Numbered from the stretch's first letter, positions 40,617-51,098 are shown. The stretch is DNA of 64,000 bases from an uncultured Clostridia bacterium (GCA_934141605.1 CAKPCL010000007.1:1-64000); one strand, 5' to 3'. Notes: a model not told the origin generated them from the letters alone. Made by a program: numbers and translations.

Positions 40617-42317
40617 TTATTTATTTAAATTTTCGTTTAAAAATGTCCAGAAATTCTCTGTCTCCATTCCTTTTTCCCAAGAAGCAACTCCACCTAAATT
40701 ATTTTTTGATATCAAAGAAATTTTTTCTTTTAGTGAATTTTCATCTTCTATCCACATTTTTTTAATGTATGAATCTTCTTGATATTCTACATAATATTGT
40801 TTTAAATCTTCGTCCCATTTTTTCTCTACATTACTTGGTAATACTTTTTCTATGTTTTTGATAGATACAGCACTTGGTGATTTTACAATATTTCCTGAAC
40901 TATCTTCTGTCCATAGTCTTGTGTATAATGGAATTGCTAAAATTATTTTTTGGCTTTCTATTTCTTCTGTTTTTAAAAATTTGTTAAGGCTTAATTCAAC
41001 CCAGTCATATCCAGCTGTTGTTCCAGATTTGTTGCTTGAAGTTCCATATTCATCATATGCCATAAATACTATATAATCTGCCACATCGCCTATTACATGT
41101 CTGTCAAAACATAATGACCATGTTTCTGAACCGTCTGGTGCTGTTACATCAACAGAAATTACAACACCTATATCTTTTAGCCTTGGTGTTAGCTCTATTA
41201 CAAATCTTGAATACATATCTTTGTCTGCTTGTTTCATATTTTCAAAATCTAAATTTATTCCATCTAATTTATATTCAACACATGCTTCCACAATGTCTTC
41301 TATCAATTGTTGTCTTTTATTATAGTCGTTCATAATTTCTGAAGTAACGGTTAACATTCCATTTCCTGCATTCTGTACCATTGGCCAAACTTTATATCCA
41401 TTATTATGTGCCCATTGTATATATTCTTTTCCTGCTTGTCCTATGTTTTCTGTTAGTTGTCCTTTTGAATTTAGGTGAAAAAATGCTGGGGATACTACAT
41501 TTACACCTTCCATTGTAACCCCTGTTCTATCTGGCGCTGTTGCATATTCTGAATAATAATCCCATACTAAATTTACTTTTCCTTCAATTTGATTTGTAGT
41601 TTTTATTTCTTCTCTTACTGTAACTGTATTTGCAATTTTATTAGATTTTACATACCCTATTTTTCCATTTTCTGTTCTAATTTTTGTATATCCCTTTTCT
41701 TCTGATATTACTACAACATAGCTTCCTTTTTGGACTCTATCTATTGTTTTTGCTATAAATTTTTTTGATGATTTTACTGCTACATTTTTTGTAATCATTG
41801 CTTTTTTCTGTTCTTTAGATGTTGAATCTATTGTTAATACTTTTGAATTTTCTATATATTTAATTTCTATTCCATATACATCTTCAAGTTCTTGTATTGG
41901 GATATAAATTGTATTGTCTTTTTTTATTGGTTGTGCATATGTTGTTTTATTTGAGCCATTTATGTTTATTTTATTTTCTTCTAAACTAATTGCTGCTATT
42001 TTATTATCATATGTTGTTATTATTTGGTTATTTTTTGTGTCTTCATATATATATTTATCAAAGAAGTTTCCTAAATCTTGTTTTGATATATATATTTCGT
42101 CTTCTTCTATAAATATATCTTTCTTTAGGTTTAGTGTTACATTTTTGTTGTTGATTACTAAATTTATTGTTTTGTTTTTATCTAATATAATGTAATCATT
42201 GATTTTATATCCTATTATTCCAATTACTAATATTACTAGTATTGTTATAAATGTTTTTATAATTGTTTTTTTCTTTTTTTCAATTTGCTCTTTTGCCATT
42301 TTTTGTTTCATATTCAT
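40617..42317 (-). CDS. Membrane-anchored GH18-type glycosidase (spore/peptidoglycan related)
   Basis: 566 residues. N-terminal membrane anchor (about 20-40), a copper-amine-oxidase-like N-terminal domain (about 50-170), a bacterial SH3-like segment (MITKNVAVKSSKKFIAKTID, about 175-235), then a GH18 barrel (about 245-560). The barrel holds the catalytic motif LDGINLDFEN, in which the final acid is the proton donor, and YIVFMAYDEYG. Proteins of this plan (YdhD/YaaH-like) act on cortex or cell-wall glycan. The location between sigH and spoIIP supports a sporulation link, by inference. The starts at 42317 and 42311 are both possible. Confidence 0.88.
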   Translation of the reverse strand: MNMKQKMAKEQIEKKKKTIIKTFITILVILVIGIIGYKINDYIILDKNKTINLVINNKNVTLNLKKDIFIEEDEIYISKQDLGNFFDKYIYEDTKNNQIITTYDNKIAAISLEENKININGSNKTTYAQPIKKDNTIYIPIQELEDVYGIEIKYIENSKVLTIDSTSKEQKKAMITKNVAVKSSKKFIAKTIDRVQKGSYVVVISEEKGYTKIRTENGKIGYVKSNKIANTVTVREEIKTTNQIEGKVNLVWDYYSEYATAPDRTGVTMEGVNVVSPAFFHLNSKGQLTENIGQAGKEYIQWAHNNGYKVWPMVQNAGNGMLTVTSEIMNDYNKRQQLIEDIVEACVEYKLDGINLDFENMKQADKDMYSRFVIELTPRLKDIGVVISVDVTAPDGSETWSLCFDRHVIGDVADYIVFMAYDEYGTSSNKSGTTAGYDWVELSLNKFLKTEEIESQKIILAIPLYTRLWTEDSSGNIVKSPSAVSIKNIEKVLPSNVEKKWDEDLKQYYVEYQEDSYIKKMWIEDENSLKEKISLISKNNLGGVASWEKGMETENFWTFLNENLNK

Positions 42318-42398
42318 TTTCCCCTTCGCATATTTTTTATGCTTATACTATATCATAACTTTTTTAGTTATGAAAGGGGTATTTTATATTTTTTTATA

Positions 42399-43562
42399 TT
42401 ATTTTAAAACCTCATTTATAATAGCAGATAAATATTTCATACTATTTAGGCATTGGTCTAGTGTATTTCCTGTAGCTCCTACTTCCATTATATTGGCATA
42501 TTTTCCAGTGTGTTGATTATATCTAGATTTAGTTAGCATGATAGGTTTAAACAATCCTGGATACATTTCTTCTGCCTTTTCTTGAATTTTTACGGCAAAT
42601 TTCAAATTTTGATTCCAATTTGGGTGCCATAATCCTCCCTCATTGGTACCAATTACAAACATTATTTGAGCACAATAATCATCTCCTATTTTAACTGTTG
42701 GAGCATAGTCTGCTCTTGACCCTATTGCATCTCTATGTAAATCAATTATTATATCTGCTGGAGTTGTTTGTAACATATTTTCTACTGTTTGTAATGAGTG
42801 GGTATATGAGCCGTTGTAAGAAGGATAATCATGATAAGATGTATTATGTTCAACATTTAAATTATATTTTTTTAAATAATTTTCTAGTTCTGTTCCTACT
42901 CTTGTTACTGTGTAGTTTAAATCTGTAGTTCTATAATTTCCTGTTTGTGTATATGGATATTTTTCGCTGGATGTATAACTTTCACAACTGTGAGTATGAA
43001 ATATTAATATATTTTTGTTTTCTATTGTTATATCTGGTTTTAACATGTCTTCTGTTAATTCATATGTTGTTTGATTTTTTATTTTTACATTTTCATATTG
43101 AGCATTATAATTTTCTGATATAGGATTTTCTGTTACTACTTCTGTTTTTATATTTGTTGCATTGGCTAAAGTTATTTCTTCTGTTTTTTCTTCGTCTTTT
43201 GGTTCATTTTTCTCTGTTTCTTTCTTTATTTCTATGTTATTATTTTTTTCTGTTTTTTCAATTCCTTTTATACTACTAATTTCTGTTTTTAAAAATTCTT
43301 CAAAGTAATTTGTTGATTTTTCTTCTTCTTTTTTATTTTCTCCATTTATACTTGACATTGTCGGAATTGTTTTATCTAGACAACTTGTTAAAGTTCCAAA
43401 TTGTAATACTTCTATTTTACTTTGCTTTATATTTTCTTCTTTTTTATTGTTTTTTAAAGATAAAAAATATCTTGTAGTGTATATAACAAAAAATATTGTT
43501 ATTGTAATTCCTACAAGATATTTTATTATGTCTTTCATTTTTAATACAGTTACATTAAACAT
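42399..43562 (-). CDS. spoIIP: Stage II sporulation protein P
   Basis: 387 residues. Membrane anchor (about 14-33), an acidic low-complexity linker (about 60-165), then the amidase/endopeptidase domain with zinc ligands visible in ILIFHTHSCESY and IIDLHRDAIGS and the family segments VGATGNTLDQC and LTKSRYNQHTGKYANI. With SpoIID and SpoIIM it thins the septal wall and drives engulfment of the forespore. AAGGGAG site before the ATG. Confidence 0.95.
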   Translation of the reverse strand: MFNVTVLKMKDIIKYLVGITITIFFVIYTTRYFLSLKNNKKEENIKQSKIEVLQFGTLTSCLDKTIPTMSSINGENKKEEEKSTNYFEEFLKTEISSIKGIEKTEKNNNIEIKKETEKNEPKDEEKTEEITLANATNIKTEVVTENPISENYNAQYENVKIKNQTTYELTEDMLKPDITIENKNILIFHTHSCESYTSSEKYPYTQTGNYRTTDLNYTVTRVGTELENYLKKYNLNVEHNTSYHDYPSYNGSYTHSLQTVENMLQTTPADIIIDLHRDAIGSRADYAPTVKIGDDYCAQIMFVIGTNEGGLWHPNWNQNLKFAVKIQEKAEEMYPGLFKPIMLTKSRYNQHTGKYANIMEVGATGNTLDQCLNSMKYLSAIINEVLK

Positions 43563-43643
43563 ATATATTCTCCCTTGTTTCTTTGGTTACTATAAATACT
43601 TTTTATACACTTATTTATATATATATTTATATTCATGTACTAA

Positions 43644-43682
43644 AAAAAAATACCTAAAAGTTTTTTGCTTTAGGTATTTTTT
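43644..43682 (-). terminator. Terminator of the WG-repeat gene
   Basis: Stem AAAAATACCTAAA / TTTAGGTATTTTT, 8 nt after the stop at 43690, with T-run on the minus strand. Confidence 0.75.
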
Positions 43683-43689
43683 ATATATT

Positions 43690-45024
43690 TTAATTATTTG
43701 TTGTTTTTACTCCTACACTGTCTAAATATTCTTCTACATCTATTGTTTGATTGTTCACATTCATGTAATAATATTTCTTTCCTGAACTTATTACCATATA
43801 TACATCATCAAGTACTGGATTTACTTGCATTGTTCCTGCTGAATTTATTAATGTATATTTCTTGTTTTTGCAGGCAACTAACATGTTATAATCTGGTATT
43901 AATAGTAAATTAATTGCATCTTTATTGTTTGAAGCTATATAACCAAAACTATCATATTCAAAGTCTACTATTTGATTTCCATTTTTGTCAAATGCTCCCC
44001 AGTATTTGTCTTTTCTTACTGGTATCATTCCATTGTCTAATAAATATTTATTTTTTATATTGTTTTTTTCAAATTGTGTATTGTCAATTCCTATTTGGTC
44101 ATATTCTATATAAATTTTTATATTTCCTTTGGAATCTATTACTCCGTATTTATCATCTTTTTTTGCTAAATATAAGCCTGAATTGCTGTCTATCATTTCT
44201 AGACTGTCATATAAAATTTGTATTTTTGTTTCTCTTTTTGCTGATATTATTCCAACTTTATTATTGCTTCTAATTAAGAAATCTCCTGAGTTTGGTAAGT
44301 ATGTTATATTATCATATTTTGCTTCAATAACTGTATTTCCTTTTGTGTCTATTACTCCATATGTTTTACCTTGATTTTTAGTTACTATTAACATGTCATT
44401 TAGTACTGTTTTCTTATTTGTAAAGTTATCGCTTATTGCTTCATATCCATAATCTAGTACTTTAGCACTGTACGCGTTTATTAAATATGGCATTGTATAA
44501 ATATATACTCTTTGTTTGCTTTCATCATATGTGAAAGATATATTGAAGGCATTTTCTATTGTGTCTGAGGTTGCATATAATTTTCCGTTCATTGCTTTTA
44601 CTGGTCTGAAAGCATAATAATAGTTATAGTTATCATTGCTGTTTGATGTTGTTAATTTATATATTTTATTTGAGTTTAAAGCAAAATTTACAATTTCGTC
44701 GTCACATTGTATGTAACATTTGCTTGCATCTTCTGATTTGTCTGCATATTCTCCGTTGTAGCTTTCATATCCTAGATATGCTGCTATTTCTTTTATAGGA
44801 AAATATATTGTGCCGTCTGCTTCTATAACCATCATTTCTTTGACTTTTTCATTTGTGTTTCCATTTATATAAAGTTTTAATGTACTATCTTGCATATATA
44901 CTATGGCTATAAATATTCCTATTATTGCTATTATTAAAACAGCTATTGTTGCAAGTAGTATTTTAGCGATTTTCTTAGAATTATCTACTTTTTTTGTTTC
45001 AAAACTTTCATCAATTAGATTCAT
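43690..45024 (-). CDS. Membrane-anchored WG-repeat protein
   Basis: 444 residues. One membrane helix (about 20-44), a domain like the copper-amine-oxidase N-terminal fold (about 50-180, IYFPIKEIAAYLGYES), then several WG-type repeats (YGVIDTKGNTVIEAKYD, VGIISAKRETKIQILYD, YGVIDSKGNIKIYIEYD, WGAFDKNGNQIVDFEYD) forming a beta structure outside the cell. The shared amine-oxidase-like domain links it to the GH18 protein two genes away. GGGGG site before the ATG. Likely an envelope binding protein; ligand unknown. Confidence 0.85.
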   Translation of the reverse strand: MNLIDESFETKKVDNSKKIAKILLATIAVLIIAIIGIFIAIVYMQDSTLKLYINGNTNEKVKEMMVIEADGTIYFPIKEIAAYLGYESYNGEYADKSEDASKCYIQCDDEIVNFALNSNKIYKLTTSNSNDNYNYYYAFRPVKAMNGKLYATSDTIENAFNISFTYDESKQRVYIYTMPYLINAYSAKVLDYGYEAISDNFTNKKTVLNDMLIVTKNQGKTYGVIDTKGNTVIEAKYDNITYLPNSGDFLIRSNNKVGIISAKRETKIQILYDSLEMIDSNSGLYLAKKDDKYGVIDSKGNIKIYIEYDQIGIDNTQFEKNNIKNKYLLDNGMIPVRKDKYWGAFDKNGNQIVDFEYDSFGYIASNNKDAINLLLIPDYNMLVACKNKKYTLINSAGTMQVNPVLDDVYMVISSGKKYYYMNVNNQTIDVEEYLDSVGVKTTNN

Positions 45025-45054
45025 TTGTATTCCCCCTAAAATTAATATACTATA

Positions 45055-46179
45055 TTAATTTGTATATCCATATTTTTTATAAAATTCATCTCTAAATGTC
45101 AATAAATTATCATTCTCTATTTCTATTCTAACTCTTTCCATTAATTTAGTCAAGAATCTTAAATTATGAATTGATAATAATCTTACTCCTAATATTTCGT
45201 TTGTTTTTACTAAATGTCTTATATATGCTCTAGTGTAAGTTTTACATGTATAGCAGTCACATTCTGGGTCTAATGGTCCCCAGTCTCTTTCGTATGTTGC
45301 ATTTCTTACTACGACTTTTCCATGTGATGTTAATGCTGTTCCATTTCTTGCAATTCTTGTTGGTAATACACAGTCACACATGTCAATTCCGGCTATTGCG
45401 GCTTCTATTAAGTAATCTGGTGTTCCGACTCCCATTAAATATCTTGGTTTATTTTTTGGCATTTTTGGTGCTGTGTAGTAAAGCATTTTTAAGAATTCTT
45501 CTTTTGGCTCACCAACACTTATTCCACCGATTGCATATCCTGGTAAGTCTAGTTCTACTAAATCTTGTAAGCTTTTGTCTCTTAAGTCTTCATAAAAACC
45601 ACCTTGAATAATTCCAAATAGGGCTTGATTTTCTGTTACATGTGCGTCTTTGCACCTTTTTGCCCACCTTGTGGTTCTTTCCATTGAATTTTTTGTGTAT
45701 TCATATGTTGATGGATATGGACAGCACTCATCAAATGCCATTATTATATCTGCTCCTAAATCTTCTTCAGTTTTCATTACAGATTCTGGTGTAAAAAAGT
45801 GTTTACTTCCGTCTAAATGTGATTTAAATTGTACTCCTTCTTCTGATATTGTTCTTAAGTCTCCTAGACTGAAAACTTGAAATCCTCCACTGTCTGTTAA
45901 GATTGGTCTGTCCCAATTCATAAATTTATGAAGTCCTCCTGCTTCTTTGACTATATCTTGTCCCGGTCTTAAATACAAGTGGTATGTATTTGATAATATT
46001 ATTTGTGCTTTTACTTCTTCTTTCAATTCTTCTGGTGTCATTGATTTTACTGTTGCTTGTGTTCCAACTGGCATAAATATTGGTGTTTGTATGTCTCCAT
46101 GTGGAGTATGTACTACTCCTCTTCTTGCTCCTGATTGTTTACACTCGTGTAATAATTCATATGTTACTGCTGGTTTCAT
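45055..46179 (-). CDS. tgt: Queuine/preQ1 tRNA-guanine transglycosylase
   Basis: 374 residues. It exchanges G34 for preQ1 in tRNAs with GUN anticodons. Catalytic Asp in DSGGFQVFSLG and GIDMCDCVLPTRIARNG, substrate loop GGFYEDLRDKSLQDL .. GYAIGGISVGEP, and the zinc site CDCYTCKTYTRAYIRH. Next gene upstream is queA, the following enzyme in the same pathway, 59 bp away. tRNA-Asp(GTC) in this window is one likely substrate. Confidence 0.97.
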   Translation of the reverse strand: MKPAVTYELLHECKQSGARRGVVHTPHGDIQTPIFMPVGTQATVKSMTPEELKEEVKAQIILSNTYHLYLRPGQDIVKEAGGLHKFMNWDRPILTDSGGFQVFSLGDLRTISEEGVQFKSHLDGSKHFFTPESVMKTEEDLGADIIMAFDECCPYPSTYEYTKNSMERTTRWAKRCKDAHVTENQALFGIIQGGFYEDLRDKSLQDLVELDLPGYAIGGISVGEPKEEFLKMLYYTAPKMPKNKPRYLMGVGTPDYLIEAAIAGIDMCDCVLPTRIARNGTALTSHGKVVVRNATYERDWGPLDPECDCYTCKTYTRAYIRHLVKTNEILGVRLLSIHNLRFLTKLMERVRIEIENDNLLTFRDEFYKKYGYTN

Positions 46180-46238
46180 CTTTTTCTTTCACTCCATTTC
46201 ACTATTTGGGGATTTTATATGGTGTCCATTAATCCCGG

Positions 46239-47264
46239 TTATTTTATAAACATTGCATCTCCAAAACTGAAGAATCTATATTTTTCTTTTACTGCTTCTT
46301 CATATGCTCCCATTATATAATCTTTTCCTGCTAATGCTGATACTAGCATTAATAATGTTGATTGTGGTAAATGGAAGTTTGTTATTAGTCCATCTATACA
46401 TTTAAATTTATATCCTGGATAAATAAATATTTGTGTATCTCCTTCTGTTGGTTCTACAAGGCCGGTCTTTTCATCTGCTACAGTTTCTAATACTCTACAA
46501 GATGTTGTTCCTACTGCTATTACTCTTTTTCCTTCTTGTTTTGTTTGATTTATTTTATCACAGTCTTCTTGTTTTATATAGTAATGTTCTGAGTGCATTT
46601 CGTGTGCTTCTACTGTATCTTCTTTTACTGGTCTAAATGTGCCTATTCCTACATGTAAGGTAACATTTGCTATTTTTACACCTTTTTCTTCTATTTTTTT
46701 CAATAATTCTGGTGTAAAATGTAGTCCAGCTGTTGGTGCTGCTGCTGAACCGTTGTATTTTGCATAGACTGTTTGATATCTATCTCTGTCTTTTAATTCT
46801 TCATGTATATATGGTGGCAATGGCATTAATCCAATTTGGTCTAATATTTCGTTAAATATTCCTGTGTAATGGAATTTAACTTTTCTTGTTCCTCCTGGCA
46901 TTGTGTCTATAATTTCCGCTTCTAGTAATCCATCTCCAAATATTACTTTTGTTCCAATATGTAATTTATTTCCCGGTCTTACTATGCTTTCCCATATGTC
47001 TCCCTCTATATTATTTAATAATAAAAATTCAACATTTGCTCCTGTTTCTTTTTTACCATAAATTCTTGCTGGAATTACCTTTGTGTTGTTTCTTACTAAG
47101 CAATCACCCGGTTCTAAATAATCAATTATGTCTTTAAAAGTTTTATGTTCTATTGTTTGTTTTTCTCTATCTAGAATCATTAATCTTGATTCATCTCTTT
47201 TTTCTAAAGGTACTTGTGCTATTAGTTCTTCTGGTAAATTATAATTAAAATCTGATACTTTCAT
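46239..47264 (-). CDS. queA: S-adenosylmethionine:tRNA ribosyltransferase-isomerase
   Basis: 341 residues. It adds the epoxycyclopentanediol group from SAM to preQ1-tRNA to give epoxyqueuosine. Conserved: FNYNLPEELIAQVPLEKRDESRLM at the start, YNGSAAAPTAGLHFT, LHVGIGTFRPVKEDTVEAHEMHSE and ITNFHLPQSTLLMLVSALAG. Paired with tgt in the same direction. Confidence 0.98.
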   Translation of the reverse strand: MKVSDFNYNLPEELIAQVPLEKRDESRLMILDREKQTIEHKTFKDIIDYLEPGDCLVRNNTKVIPARIYGKKETGANVEFLLLNNIEGDIWESIVRPGNKLHIGTKVIFGDGLLEAEIIDTMPGGTRKVKFHYTGIFNEILDQIGLMPLPPYIHEELKDRDRYQTVYAKYNGSAAAPTAGLHFTPELLKKIEEKGVKIANVTLHVGIGTFRPVKEDTVEAHEMHSEHYYIKQEDCDKINQTKQEGKRVIAVGTTSCRVLETVADEKTGLVEPTEGDTQIFIYPGYKFKCIDGLITNFHLPQSTLLMLVSALAGKDYIMGAYEEAVKEKYRFFSFGDAMFIK

Positions 47265-47280
47265 TTTTACTCCATTCTTT

Positions 47281-48655
47281 CTATATAGTGCTATTGATTT
47301 CTAAATTTTGATTATTTCTGTTGCTAAATACTTTTTTTATGTTTTTAGCATTGTTTATAGCATTTATGAATAATTGTCTTATTTCTTCTATTATATTTTG
47401 TGGTTCTTTAAATTCATTTATCTTATATGAATATTTGAAATCTGTGCTTTTGGCTGGTTTTAATGTATATACTTCTTGTGGTAATCCTATATACCCAGTT
47501 GAAGTTTTAATGTTTTTGTTCATGTAGTCTTGATACCATTGTTTTAGTCCGGTTAAGTTTTGATTTTTATATCCATATTTTTCATAGTCGTGTAATGCTG
47601 GTATGTCATAGTCATATTCTTCTGAAGTTCTTTCTAATGAGTGTAAAAATTCATGTAAAAATACTTCTTCTGGAAATGTATTTATTCTTGTATCATATCT
47701 ATATACATAGCTTCTTGATGAATTTGGTAGTCTGATATTTGAATATCCTATTCCGTAATAGTCCATATATCCGAAGTCCTATCCAATCATTTATTTGAAT
47801 ATTATCTCTGTATTTTTCATTTCCTAGTCTGATTATAACAAATATATGATCAAAGTCGTTTTGTTGTACAATGTTTTTTATGCTATTTTCAATGTCTTCT
47901 GCTGCTACAAAATATCCAAATTCTTCATCATATGTTAATTTTGTTATTGGTTCTTCTATGTTATAAATTTCACAATTTGCTGTCATTTTATTTTGTGATA
48001 ATTCACTTACTGTTGTTTTAAATCTTTTTATTGTGTCTTTTATATCTGATTTATCACTTTCAGTCATTGATATTTTTATTTCTTTATTGTCTACTATTAC
48101 ATCAGTGTTTTCAAATATAAAGCATGCAAAATTCCAGTTATTGCTTTCTGTTGTTGTTCCTTCTTCAAGTGTAAAGTCTGAGAACCATGCTGTTCCAGTG
48201 CACTTGCCTAAATATCCTCCAAGTCTAAATCCTATTTTTACTTCTTCTCTGTTTTTGGAATTAAATATCATTTCTATTTTTTGCCAGTCTTGTGTGCCTG
48301 TTATTGCTACTGATTTTTCTGTTGTTCCTATTATTGATATTTGTGCTCCTACTCCTGATAGGTTGTCTTCTGGTATTATGTTTTCTGTTTTTACCATGCA
48401 AGTTACTTTATATGGCATATTTTTTTGTACTTTTACTGTTTTGTAAAATGTTGCGTCGTTCTTTGTGTTTGATACTATTCTGTAACTACTTGATTTTGAA
48501 TATTTTATTTCTGGGTCTCTTTTGAATTCTGATGTGTGTATTTCCATTTCACTTCTTATAAATTCATTGAAATTGTTACTTTTATAAAATTTTAATGCTA
48601 TTACTAATATAATTATAATTATTATCCATGATATAATTTTTTCTATTTTTTTCAT
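47281..48655 (-). pseudogene. Secreted metallopeptidase-like protein, split by a +1 frameshift
   Basis: The upstream part (48655 to about 47774) has a signal/anchor helix (IISWIIIIIILVIALKFY) and a carbohydrate-binding-like beta domain (VTCMVKTENIIPEDNLSG .. WQKIEMIFNSKN .. TAWFSDFTLEEG). The downstream part resumes GYMDYYGIGYSNIRLP and contains EVFLHEFLHSLERTSEEYD, a zinc-type HExxH motif, then runs to 47281. Removing one base (plus-strand g at 47773, an extra C after CTT) joins the two as NDWIGLGYMDYYG, one frame of about 458 residues. Start 48655 was chosen for CAGGAG. It may be a real mutation or a sequence error. Substrate unknown. Confidence 0.75.
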
Positions 48656-48712
48656 TTTTTTCTCCTGGATTATATTATACATTAATTGTATTTTTTTAGC
48701 AATATTAATTAA

Positions 48713-48744
48713 TAAAGAAGCGCTATTTTTTAACGCTTCTTTTT
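48713..48744 (-). terminator. Terminator of pnp
   Basis: Stem AAGAAGCG/CGCTTCTT with an A/T loop, 4 nt after the pnp stop. U-run on the minus strand is short. Confidence 0.7.
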
Positions 48745-48747
48745 ATA

Positions 48748-50880
48748 TTATTCTTCAACTTCCTTTTTTTCTTCTTTGTCATCAGATAATATAGCTGTTA
48801 AATTAATTCTACCTTGATTGTCTATTTCAATAACTTTAACAGTAATTCTATCTCCTACTTTTAGCACATCTTCTACTTTTTTAATTCTTTCTTTAGAGAT
48901 TTTAGAAATATGAAGTAATCCTTCTTTTCCATTTATTCCTAAATCTACAAATGCTCCAAATGCTGCTATTCTTGTAACTTGTCCATAATAAATTCCGCCA
49001 ACTTCAACTTCTTTTACTATGTCTTCTATCATGTCTAATGCTTGATTTGCTTTTTCTGAATCTTCTGAATAGATGAATACTTGTCCATCTTCTTTGATGT
49101 CTATTTTTACTCCTGTTGCATCTATTATTTTGTTTATTGTTTCTCCACCTTTTCCGATAACATCTTTTATTTTTTCTACTTTGATTGTTGTATTTACTAT
49201 TTTTGGTGCATATTTTGATATTTCTTTTCTTGGTTCTGCAATTACTGGTTTCATTATATCATCTAATATATGTTTTCTTGCAACTCTTGTTCTTTCAAAT
49301 GCTTCTTTAATTATGTCATATGATAAACCGTCTACTTTAATATCAACTTGTATTGCTGTTATACCTTTTTCTGTTCCACCAACTTTAAAGTCCATATCTC
49401 CAAAGAAGTCTTCTATTCCTTGTATGTCTGTTAACATTACATAGTCATTTTCGTTGTCTGGGTTTGTTACAAGTCCTGTTGAAATACCTGCAACTGGTCT
49501 TTTAATTGGTACACCTGCTGCCATTAAGCTTAATGTGCTTCCACATATACTTGCTTGTGATGTTGAACCATTTGATGATAATACTTCTGATACAACTCTT
49601 ATTGCATATGGGAATTCTTCAATTGATGGTAGTACTGGTACTAATGCTTTTTCTGCTAATGCTCCATGTCCTATTTCTCTTCTTCCTGGTCCTCTTGAAG
49701 CTCTTGCTTCACCTACGCTGTAGCTTGGGAAGTTATATTGGTGCATATATCTTTTTGATGTTTGAGTGTCTATTCCGTCTAATTCTTGTTCTTCTGATTC
49801 CATTCCTAATGTTGTAACTGAAAGTACTTGAGTTTGTCCTCTTGTGAATAATGCACTTCCATGTACTCTTGGTAATAAATCTATTTCACATGATAATGGT
49901 CTTATTTCGTCTAGTGCTCTTCCGTCAACTCTTTTATGTTCAAAGAAAATCATGTTTCTTACACATTTCTTTTCTAATTTGTATATAGCTTCTGCTATGT
50001 CAGCTTTGTGTTCTGTTGCTTGTTCTTCTCCAAATTTTTCTGTGTATGCTGTTATTATTTTGTCAGTTACTTCTGATACATTGTTGTCTCTAGTTTCTTT
50101 GTCTGCTTCTTGAAGTGCTTGTTTTACATCTTCTTCAAAGTTTGTTTCTATAAATTCATATACATCATGGTTAACTGCAAATGATTTGTATTCAAATTTT
50201 GGTTTTCCTATTTCTTCTTTCATTTTTTCAATGAATTTGCATATTTTTTTGATTTCTTTGTGACCTTCTTTAATTGCTTCTAGCATAACATCATCTGGTA
50301 TTTCATTTGCTCCTGCTTCAATCATAGCTATTTTTTCTTCAGTTCCTGCAACTGTTAGTGTTAAATCTGATACTTTTCTTTGTTCTTCTGTTGGGTTTAT
50401 TATGATTTTTCCATCAACTATTCCAACATTTACAGCTGCTGTTGGTCCTCCAAATGGTATATCTGAAATTGATAATGCTGCTGAAGCACCTATCATTGCT
50501 GCTACTTCTGGTGAATTATCTTGGTCTACTGATAGAACTGTTGCAACTACTACTACATCATTTCTGAAGTCTTTTGGGAATAATGGTCTTAATGGTCTGT
50601 CTATTGCTCTTGATGTAAGTATTGCTTTGTCACTTGGTTTTCCTTCTCTTTTTTGGAATGATCCTGGTATTTTTCCAACTGCGTATAGTTTTTCTTCATA
50701 ATCTACTGATAGTGGGAAAAAGTCTATTCCGTCTTTTGGTTCTTTTGATGCTGTAACATTTACCATTACAACTGTATCTCCATATCTAACTAATACGCTT
50801 CCATTTGCTAATCCTGCCATTTTACCTGTTTCGATTACAAGTTTTCTTCCTGCTAATTCTGTTTCATAAGTTTTAAACAT
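48748..50880 (-). CDS. pnp: Polynucleotide phosphorylase
   Basis: 710 residues from ATG 50880 (AAAGGAG site); an upstream extension to 50937 is not supported. Two RNase PH domains (about 10-225 and 315-555; GQTQVLSVTTLG, KRPVAGISTGLV, DFFGDMDFKVGGTEKGITAIQVDIK), then KH (TTIKVEKIKDVIGKGGETINKI) and S1 (GGIYYGQVTRIAAFGAFVDLGINGKEGLLH). Phosphorolytic 3'-5' RNA degradation, degradosome component. Follows rpsO in the common rpsO-pnp order. Confidence 0.98.
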   Translation of the reverse strand: MFKTYETELAGRKLVIETGKMAGLANGSVLVRYGDTVVMVNVTASKEPKDGIDFFPLSVDYEEKLYAVGKIPGSFQKREGKPSDKAILTSRAIDRPLRPLFPKDFRNDVVVVATVLSVDQDNSPEVAAMIGASAALSISDIPFGGPTAAVNVGIVDGKIIINPTEEQRKVSDLTLTVAGTEEKIAMIEAGANEIPDDVMLEAIKEGHKEIKKICKFIEKMKEEIGKPKFEYKSFAVNHDVYEFIETNFEEDVKQALQEADKETRDNNVSEVTDKIITAYTEKFGEEQATEHKADIAEAIYKLEKKCVRNMIFFEHKRVDGRALDEIRPLSCEIDLLPRVHGSALFTRGQTQVLSVTTLGMESEEQELDGIDTQTSKRYMHQYNFPSYSVGEARASRGPGRREIGHGALAEKALVPVLPSIEEFPYAIRVVSEVLSSNGSTSQASICGSTLSLMAAGVPIKRPVAGISTGLVTNPDNENDYVMLTDIQGIEDFFGDMDFKVGGTEKGITAIQVDIKVDGLSYDIIKEAFERTRVARKHILDDIMKPVIAEPRKEISKYAPKIVNTTIKVEKIKDVIGKGGETINKIIDATGVKIDIKEDGQVFIYSEDSEKANQALDMIEDIVKEVEVGGIYYGQVTRIAAFGAFVDLGINGKEGLLHISKISKERIKKVEDVLKVGDRITVKVIEIDNQGRINLTAILSDDKEEKKEVEE

Positions 50881-51049
50881 TTTATTTTTCTCTCCTTTTT
50901 CTTCTTTTTTGCACCATTTTTTTATAAATTCAAACATATCTTTCCTCCTAATTCCTCATTTTAGCCAAATCTAGATTGTAACCTCTATAATATTCTGGTT
51001 TTTCCAGCACATTATACAAGCTACTTACCTAAATCATGGCTATCTTAAA

Positions 51050-51092
51050 ATAAAAGCCTATGTCAAATCTTTTGTTTTGCATAGGCTTCTTT
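51050..51092 (-). terminator. Terminator after rpsO
   Basis: 9-bp stem AAGCCTATG / CATAGGCTT, 10 nt past the rpsO stop and ahead of the pnp leader. It probably sets the rpsO:pnp ratio. Confidence 0.75.
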
Positions 51093-51098
51093 ATGAAA

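Noticed and set aside
47265..47280. preQ1 riboswitch ahead of queA-tgt
   Set aside because: The gap upstream of queA is only about 16 bp and holds no room for an aptamer.
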